Below are positions 58,904-64,000 of a stretch of DNA of 64,000 nucleotides, piece after piece. The first letter of the stretch is position 1, and each line of letters begins with the position of its first letter. A program made the position numbers and the translations under genes. Below the pieces are notes generated by a model. That model saw only the letters and a list, made by a program, of their open reading frames with translations, was not told the DNA's origin and made no database searches. Source of the stretch: an uncultured Lachnoclostridium sp. (GTDB lineage: Bacteria; Bacillota; Clostridia; Lachnospirales; Lachnospiraceae); NCBI GenBank assembly GCA_930986645.1, contig CAKNJS010000007.1, forward strand, positions 16,871 to 80,870, read 5' to 3'.

Positions 58904-60278
58904 GGACCAGTATATCTCCTTCGCGTAATAGTACATCTCCACGGGGAATGATCGTCTCATCTCCGCGCTCAATCAGAACGGCAAGTACATCTCCAAGATT
59001 CAGCTCACACAGTCTCTTTCCGATATACCGGTGGCCGGGTTTCAGGCGGATCTGAATGAGCTGTATATCCTGTTCGTCCTGATAATCGCTGAAAGTTTTC
59101 ATAACATTCTGGCTGTCGTCTATCATATCCAGCTTTTCCGCGACAACTGGAAGGAGAAGCCCCTGAAATGCCACAGAGATAATGGCGACGCAGAAGACGA
59201 TATTGTATACATCGTATCCGCTGTATCCCGGACTGACTACAGCAATAATAGCAAACACAGCAGATGCGGCGCCCCTGAGACCAGAGAATGCGGTCAGCGC
59301 CTGCTGGCGCCACGAGGCACGGAACGGCGTCATCAGCAGGAATACCGCTGCCGGTCTTGCGATAAAAGTAAGTCCAAGGAATATGAGAAAAGCAATTCCA
59401 AGGATTGGCAGCAGTGTGGAAGGAAAGACAAGAAGTCCCAGCAGGAAAAAGATAAGTATCTGGGCCAGACGGTCAATACTGTCAAAGAACTGGAACAGCG
59501 TGATCTTCGCCTTGTAGCGGGCATTTCCTGCGATAAATCCGAAAAGATATACGCTTAGATAACCATTGCCCCCTGCAAGGACGGGAGCAGCGTAAGAAAA
59601 CATGACGAAAGCGATCATCAGGATCGTGCTGATCCCTCCTGTTTCCAGATCAGTTTTCTTCAGAATCTTTACGGCAGCCCAGCCAAGCACGCAGCCGAAA
59701 ATTAAGCCGAACCCGATCTCTTTTGCAATGAGAAGCAGGATATTTTCACCGCTGCCTGCCATCCAGTCAAGGATAATAATCGTCAGCATATAAGCAAAAG
59801 GATCATTGCTTCCGCTCTCTACTTCCAACAGAGAAGCCGTTCCTTCCTTCAGGTTGAGCTTTTTAGAACGAAGGATTGAAAAGACAGAAGCAGCATCGGT
59901 GGAACTTAAGACAGCGCCGACAAGGAGACTTTCTTGAAGCTTCATTCCTGCTGCATAGTGACAAAACAGCCCGGTCACTCCGGCTGTGATGAGAACTCCG
60001 CCGGTGGCGAGAAGAATTGATTGCGGGAGAATTGGGCGTGCTTCTTTAAAAGAAGTTCCGAATCCTCCGTAGAACATGATAAATACTAATGCAGTACAGC
60101 ATATGGTTTCGGCCATTTCATAATTATCAAAGGGGATTTTTACGATTCCTTCACTTCCGAACAGCATTCCCAGAGCGATGAATATGAGAACTGCTGGGAT
60201 GCCGAAACGTTTCAGAAAACGATTTGTGAGAATGCACAAAACGATTACCGATGAACATAACAAAAGACCTAACGCCAT
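58710..60278 (-). CDS. CPA1-family K+(Na+)/H+ antiporter with RCK C-terminal domain, 3' end altered
   Basis: The start ATG 60278 lies behind GGAGG; the product has 522 residues. About twelve to thirteen transmembrane helices carry CPA1 motifs: LSSTDAASVFSIL, EVESGSNDPFAYML with the ion-binding Asp, and SGLRGAASAVFAI. A soluble TrkA-C/RCK_C domain follows (IQLIQIRLKPGHRYIGKRLCELNLGDVLAVLIERGDE). After about residue 465 (LVLSGESYQGD) the sequence is low in recognisable structure and is encoded opposite the PEP-domain pseudogene, which indicates that the original 3' end was lost. It should exchange potassium or sodium for protons across the membrane, with RCK control by a nucleotide. Confidence 0.85.
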   Translation of the reverse strand: MALGLLLCSSVIVLCILTNRFLKRFGIPAVLIFIALGMLFGSEGIVKIPFDNYEMAETICCTALVFIMFYGGFGTSFKEARPILPQSILLATGGVLITAGVTGLFCHYAAGMKLQESLLVGAVLSSTDAASVFSILRSKKLNLKEGTASLLEVESGSNDPFAYMLTIIILDWMAGSGENILLLIAKEIGFGLIFGCVLGWAAVKILKKTDLETGGISTILMIAFVMFSYAAPVLAGGNGYLSVYLFGFIAGNARYKAKITLFQFFDSIDRLAQILIFFLLGLLVFPSTLLPILGIAFLIFLGLTFIARPAAVFLLMTPFRASWRQQALTAFSGLRGAASAVFAIIAVVSPGYSGYDVYNIVFCVAIISVAFQGLLLPVVAEKLDMIDDSQNVMKTFSDYQDEQDIQLIQIRLKPGHRYIGKRLCELNLGDVLAVLIERGDETIIPRGDVLLREGDILVLSGESYQGDADTVLSSHLPTVRSRTSLLPPDLGTYGFRNSIPAYIPPGYLTPRRFRRIPISVQS

Positions 60279-60301
60279 ACATACTGCCTCCTCTAAAATG
60301 A

Positions 60302-60349
60302 AAAAGGGAATGGACACACCGGCGGCGGGCCCATTCCCTCTGTTTTTTA
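60302..60349. terminator. Hairpin terminator between tetR and the antiporter gene
   Basis: AGGGAATGG and CCATTCCCT arms are flanked by CTGTTTTTT on the plus strand and TTTTTC on the minus strand. On the minus strand it lies between the TetR gene and the ribosome site of the antiporter gene and would limit readthrough. Confidence 0.7.
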
Positions 60350-60388
60350 ACTACTGATTAAAAGTATAACATGTTAAGTATGAAAATT

Positions 60389-61012
60389 TCAAGGACAGAC
60401 TTCAGATCCGTTCGAACAGGCAGTTTCCTGAGCCTTTCCTTCAGTCAGTCCGGTACCGTCCAGTCCGTGCAGGATCAGGCGGGTGGCAAGCGGTATCATC
60501 TCCTCAATGGGAATCCGCTGTCCGTCTACTTCCCATTGACGGTATATTACGCCGAGACAGACGGAGAAATATGTGATGATAAGATTGCTTTCAAAATGAT
60601 TATATTCCGGGAAACTGTGGTACTTTGCGAAAAAACATTCGCGGATCAGATCTGAAGGACTTTTAGCATCAGGGATCTTGCCTTTGATCGACAGGATTTT
60701 TTTATCGACAGGATCGAGGGCTGCCATAAACTGAAAGCTGTGCTGGATGATCTTCTCCGCGTCGTCCGGAAAGACCGTTTCAGCGATCATCTGCAGAGTG
60801 GGCTCCATAAGTTTGAGCTGACAGGCGACGACCAGATGATCCAGAGATGGATAATGCAGATAAAATGTTTTTCGATTAATCTGAGCTCTCTCTGTAAGCT
60901 CTTTGATCGAGATCCTTGAATATTCATTTTCCGCTATCATCTCTCGGAATGTTTTTTGTATCAGGTTTTCATTTTTTATAAATCGCAGGTCCTGTTTTGG
61001 TGTACGGTCCAT
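60389..61012 (-). CDS. TetR/AcrR-family transcriptional regulator
   Basis: The 207-residue protein has a TetR N-terminal HTH (residues about 15-60: RISIKELTERAQINRKTFYLHY) and an all-helical ligand domain of the TetR_C_7-like type. It is divergent from the cytidylate-kinase-like gene, with three dyads in the gap, and it reads towards the antiporter gene after a terminator. The regulated target is unknown; autoregulation and control of the divergent gene are the natural guesses. Confidence 0.9.
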   Translation of the reverse strand: MDRTPKQDLRFIKNENLIQKTFREMIAENEYSRISIKELTERAQINRKTFYLHYPSLDHLVVACQLKLMEPTLQMIAETVFPDDAEKIIQHSFQFMAALDPVDKKILSIKGKIPDAKSPSDLIRECFFAKYHSFPEYNHFESNLIITYFSVCLGVIYRQWEVDGQRIPIEEMIPLATRLILHGLDGTGLTEGKAQETACSNGSEVCP

Positions 61013-61041
61013 TTTTTCTCCTTAGTAAAATGATTGAAAAT

Positions 61042-61171
61042 AATACTCATATTTTACGAAATGTGTATTAAACCACATCGTGGAATATGTGGCTATTGTA
61101 GTTAAAACGTATTTTTATTATTATAATACCATAGAAAAAAACAATCAACGAGTGAATATTAATACACTCGT
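61042..61171. promoter_or_regulatory. Three dyads between tetR and the cytidylate-kinase-like gene
   Basis: AATACTCAT / ATGTGTATT (61042-61069, one mismatch), CCACAT / ATGTGG (61073-61092) and ACGAGTG / CACTCGT (61148-61171, perfect arms 10 bp apart) lie in the 194-bp divergent region. The last is the best TetR operator candidate because it sits close to the ribosome site of the rightward gene. Confidence 0.5.
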
Positions 61172-61206
61172 GTGAAATATTTGAAATGACTACTGGAGGT
61201 ATGAAG

Positions 61207-61809
61207 ATGAAATTTCGTTATATAACAATTGAAAGAGAATACGGAAGCGGAGGAACTAAAATTGCACGAAGACTGTCAGAGGTCAGCGGCGTGCCGTGCT
61301 ATGGACATGAGATTCTTGAGGCTGTGGCAAAGAAGCAGGGAATCCCGGCAGAGAGGATCAACCAGTATGAGGAAAAAGCTGCCGGCAGTCTCATTTATGC
61401 GATGTTTGTAATGAGCCGTGTACAGGCAGGCGATCCTAATATGCTGACGGCAGAGGGCAAAGTATTTCTTGATGAGCAGTTGGAGATCCGCCGTCTTGCA
61501 ATGGAGGGGCCGGCAATTTTCCTTGGACACTGTGCCTGTGACGCATTGAAAAATCAGAAGGGTGTCATAAAAGTGTTTATTCATTCTGAGGATGAGGAAG
61601 AGGTAAAGAACCGGATCACGAAAGACTACGGAATCGCTCCGGAAGAAGTGGAGTCGACCCGCAGATTTTATAATAAGAAGAGAGCGGGATACTTCCGTGC
61701 TAATACAGGAAATGACTGGAAAGACCTGAAAAACTATGATGTAGTTCTCGATTCTTCAAAACTGGGGATCGAAGGATGCGTAAACGTACTGAAAGGTATT
61801 TTCGAATAA
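61207..61809 (+). CDS. Cytidylate kinase-like family protein
   Basis: ATG 61207 follows TGGAGG; the product has 200 residues. The N-terminal ITIEREYGSGGTKIARRLSE is the P-loop of the cytidylate-kinase-like group (PF13189), followed by VPCYGHEILEAVA and a helical lid. FLGHCACDAL, with a His-Cys pair, and VFIHSEDEEEVKNRI complete the fold. Members are widespread in Clostridia, but their substrate is not established. It is probably a nucleotide or small-molecule kinase in the cytoplasm. Confidence 0.85.
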   Translation: MKFRYITIEREYGSGGTKIARRLSEVSGVPCYGHEILEAVAKKQGIPAERINQYEEKAAGSLIYAMFVMSRVQAGDPNMLTAEGKVFLDEQLEIRRLAMEGPAIFLGHCACDALKNQKGVIKVFIHSEDEEEVKNRITKDYGIAPEEVESTRRFYNKKRAGYFRANTGNDWKDLKNYDVVLDSSKLGIEGCVNVLKGIFE

Positions 61810-61827
61810 TAAGATGATATACATAAA

Positions 61828-61893
61828 GATCCGCAGGATCAGAGTGTTATACTGTCATTCTTTCGACAGGAAGCCTGATCCTGCGGATTTTCT
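61828..61893 (+). terminator. Terminator after the cytidylate-kinase-like gene
   Basis: GATCCGCAGGATCAG and CTGATCCTGCGGATT form a 13- to 15-bp stem with an inner CTGTC/GACAG hairpin, followed by TTCT. Confidence 0.72.
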
Positions 61894-62016
61894 CCGGGGC
61901 ATCGGTTACGCCCATTTAAAGTAATCCGGTCCCGCGCCAATCTCGAAATGATATTTCACAATACCAAGATAGAGCTTTGAGCAGAAACCGGAGCCGGCAG
62001 CAGGAGGATGAAGGAA

Positions 62017-62892
62017 ATGGCTGAAAACATACCTATGGAAGAAAAGATAATAAAGTTATATAAAAAGTGGAAAGGCGGGCGAATAAAAAATGCTTTATCC
62101 GCAGTTGTTTTTTATTTTTTGATGATGATAATTGTGAGCATTTTTTTTGGAAATCCTTTTTCACATAGAGAAACTCTTTTGTTCTTTGAGGTGCGGGAGC
62201 CCGGCTGGATAAGCACGCGCCCTTATCTGCTCGTACTGTGCGGGGCTGCGGCAATTTTTATTACTCTGTTTATGGTCTGTTATAAAATCCTGAAAAGTTT
62301 TAAGGAATTTGACGACATTCTGCAGCAGCACTGTGATCCGAAACAGTATCTTGCAGTTACAAGTTTTGGCGTATCATATGGAAAAGAGCTTCGGCTTAAA
62401 GGATATCAGAAGGAGATATTCCTCCTGATGCAGCAAAGATATGCATTAGCATTGATGGCAAATGCGCAATTAGAAGAAAGCAGAAGGTTCCTGAATGATG
62501 GGTGGATCGGAAAGAAGAAAAACGGAATTTATAAAAATATTGTATTCAATCTGGATCTTGTGGAAGCATACCAGCATCAGGACACAGAGAGATATAATAA
62601 ACTATATGACCGGGCAGGAAGGTCATTCAAGAAGAACAGACTTTTTGGTGTACAGAAGCTGTTTCTTGAACATCAGTATAAGCAGGCTGCAGATGTTCTG
62701 GAGAGTTATAAGGTAAAGACCGTTTATAATAATGTGACCAGATCACAGCTCCTCGGCCTGTGCTATGATAATCTGGGAGACTGGAAAAGAGCGGAAGAAT
62801 GTATGCGGTATGTACTGGAATACGGAAATACAATGCCTGCCAGAGCAAAGGCAGAGGAGTGGCTTACACACAACAGGGAACAGTTAGTCTGA
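62017..62892 (+). CDS. Membrane protein with TPR-like C-terminal region, unknown function
   Basis: I do not recognise the family. ATG 62017 is preferred to 62008 because AGGAGG directly abuts the latter. The 291-residue protein has two transmembrane helices (about residues 27-48 and 70-93). A cytoplasmic helical region follows, in which pairs of helices around LFLEHQYKQAADVLESYK and LGLCYDNLGDWKRAEECMRYVLEYG resemble tetratricopeptide repeats. This suggests protein-protein contacts. The next gene, an EamA transporter, follows after 28 bases and may be co-transcribed. Confidence 0.6.
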   Translation: MAENIPMEEKIIKLYKKWKGGRIKNALSAVVFYFLMMIIVSIFFGNPFSHRETLLFFEVREPGWISTRPYLLVLCGAAAIFITLFMVCYKILKSFKEFDDILQQHCDPKQYLAVTSFGVSYGKELRLKGYQKEIFLLMQQRYALALMANAQLEESRRFLNDGWIGKKKNGIYKNIVFNLDLVEAYQHQDTERYNKLYDRAGRSFKKNRLFGVQKLFLEHQYKQAADVLESYKVKTVYNNVTRSQLLGLCYDNLGDWKRAEECMRYVLEYGNTMPARAKAEEWLTHNREQLV

Positions 62893-62920
62893 GAATAAAC
62901 GGGATGGGAGGAAATGGAAT

Positions 62921-63787
62921 ATGTGGCTTTTCTATGCTGCAGGCTCTGCATTTTTTGCCGGGGTGACTTCGATTCTGGCAAAATGCGGGATAAGAAAAAC
63001 AGACTCTGCTGTGGCGACGGCGGTGCGCACGGTGGTAGTCCTTATCTTTTCGTGGATCATGGTGCTCATATCGGGATCCCTTGACCAGATTACTTCGATC
63101 AGCGGATATACGTTTCTGTTTCTGGTCCTGTCGGGCGCTGCTACGGGAGCATCATGGCTGTGTTATTTTAAGGCGCTTCAGACGGGAGATGTCAATAAAG
63201 TCGTGCCTATCGATAAATCAAGCACGGTCCTTACGATCATATTGGCGCTGATCTTTCTGCATGAGGGAATTTCTCTCCCGAAAGCAGCGGCTGTCATTGT
63301 TATTGCGGCGGGGATCATGCTGATGATCGAGCGGAAGGATGTGGAAGAGACGAAGAACACCGGAAAAGGCGGGTGGCTGCTCTATGCGGCGGGTTCGGCT
63401 TTCTTCGCCAGCCTGACAGCAATCCTCGGTAAGATCGGCATTTCCGGAGTGGAGTCCAATCTGGGAACAGCCATCCGCACGTGTGTTGTGCTCGTCATGG
63501 CTTGGGGGATGGTATTTGTCACCGGGAAACAGCGGGAAGTCACGCAGATTGGGAAAAAAGAGATGGGATTTATCTGCCTGTCCGGCGTTGCGACAGGGGC
63601 GTCATGGCTGTGCTATTATCGTGCGCTTCAGGAGGGACCTGCCAGCATTGTAGCTCCTGTCGATAAGCTGAGTGTATTGGTGACAGTCGTGTTCTCGTAT
63701 TTTGTATTCGGAGAGAAGCTGGGAAAGAAAGAGGCGCTGGGGCTGGTGCTGCTCACCGGCGGTACAGCGGCGATGGCGCTGTTATGA
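62921..63787 (+). CDS. EamA-family (drug/metabolite transporter) permease
   Basis: The 288-residue protein consists of two homologous EamA halves of five transmembrane helices each. Each half begins with WLFYAAGSAFFAG- or WLLYAAGSAFFAS-type helices, and each has ATGASWLCYFKAL or ATGASWLCYYRAL, so the internal duplication is plain. DMT transporters move amino acids, nucleotides or drugs; the substrate here is unknown. A GGGAGG site precedes the ATG. Confidence 0.92.
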   Translation: MWLFYAAGSAFFAGVTSILAKCGIRKTDSAVATAVRTVVVLIFSWIMVLISGSLDQITSISGYTFLFLVLSGAATGASWLCYFKALQTGDVNKVVPIDKSSTVLTIILALIFLHEGISLPKAAAVIVIAAGIMLMIERKDVEETKNTGKGGWLLYAAGSAFFASLTAILGKIGISGVESNLGTAIRTCVVLVMAWGMVFVTGKQREVTQIGKKEMGFICLSGVATGASWLCYYRALQEGPASIVAPVDKLSVLVTVVFSYFVFGEKLGKKEALGLVLLTGGTAAMALL

Positions 63788-63952
63788 ACAGGCGGTCAGA
63801 TTTTAAGATTCTATTTTTAACAATTCAGAAACAAAAGTCAAATAATATGGAAACATAATCCCCTTATAGTATGCTGAGATAAAATATAAAACAAGAGGTT
63901 ATTATCGGATCCGGGCTTCTGTCAGCCGTGCGGAGAAAGAGAGGAAGATAGT

Positions 63953-64000
63953 GTGAAAGAAAGTAGAGGACAGCCTAAAAGTGGCGCACTGAAACAAGCT
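63953..64000 (+). CDS. Start of an unidentified gene, cut by the window end
   Basis: GTG 63953 behind GAGGAAGA opens a frame beginning MKESRGQPKSGALKQA. It runs off the window after 16 codons, too few to name a family. The 165-bp region before it is AT-rich, with a possible -10 box TATAGT near 63872. Confidence 0.4.
   Translation, partial: MKESRGQPKSGALKQA

Overview
The window reads as chromosome from a Gram-positive gut anaerobe of the Clostridia, most likely Lachnospiraceae. The basis is the gene content: an alpha/beta-type small acid-soluble spore protein, an aspS2-gatCAB operon behind a T-box, AddAB instead of RecBCD, LL-diaminopimelate aminotransferase, a Bce-type peptide-sensing module, strong AGGAGG ribosome sites and TTGACA/TATAAT promoters. 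No rRNA, tRNA, CRISPR array, prophage or intact insertion sequence is visible. The species is not determined.

Layout. 1-2 kb: end of a sirtuin gene, a small membrane protein and an rRNA-type methyltransferase. 2.2-13.8 kb: a complete bacterial microcompartment (BMC) locus with EutS-like, four BMC-H, one BMC-T (PduT-like) and one BMC-P (EutN) shell genes. Its lumen enzymes are a class II sugar-phosphate aldolase, a CoA-acylating aldehyde dehydrogenase, a zinc alcohol dehydrogenase, PduL, a GlcG/PduO-C-like protein and PduS, followed by a DeoR regulator and an iron alcohol dehydrogenase. The logic is fucose/rhamnose breakdown: the aldolase releases lactaldehyde, which is oxidised through lactyl-CoA and lactyl-phosphate (PduL) or reduced to 1,2-propanediol. 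The glycyl radical diol dehydratase usual in related loci is absent here.

13.8-18.6 kb: BceAB-like transporter with its response regulator and kinase. 18.6-24.2 kb: an accessory stretch with two inverted copies of a 288-bp intergenic element, a small alarmone synthetase, a deletion-broken Rpn nuclease gene, a Crp/Fnr regulator with thioredoxin, and an Lsa-like ABC-F gene behind a leader peptide and terminator/antiterminator. 24.2-33.2 kb: addB-addA-DUF1294, then dapL. 33.2-37.9 kb: PadR-DUF1700-DUF4097-PspC envelope-type cassette, a spore protein, a divergent WecB/TagA-like gene and a CdaR-like regulator. 37.9-41.2 kb: tandem 93-bp repeats, ftsEX and a C-terminal processing protease. 41.3-46.4 kb: T-box, aspS2, gatC, gatA, gatB.

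46.4-55 kb: an XRE-aminotransferase fusion preceded by four phased AAGTTCAA repeats, clpB, dinB, an acyltransferase, a third copy of the 288-bp element, and a ThrE-type exporter. 55-61 kb: a stand-alone Hsp70, a decayed PEP/pyruvate-binding-domain gene that overlaps the tail of a CPA1 antiporter gene, and a TetR regulator. 61.2-64 kb: a cytidylate-kinase-like gene, a TPR-like membrane protein, an EamA transporter and the first codons of another gene.

The items most worth a second look are the diverged intergenic element (three clear copies, same length, internal hairpins whose arms differ but stay complementary, one end abutting gene stops), the ABC-F attenuator with a candidate leader peptide, the BMC locus without its diol dehydratase and with a dual-start shell protein, and the phased repeats at the XRE-aminotransferase promoter.
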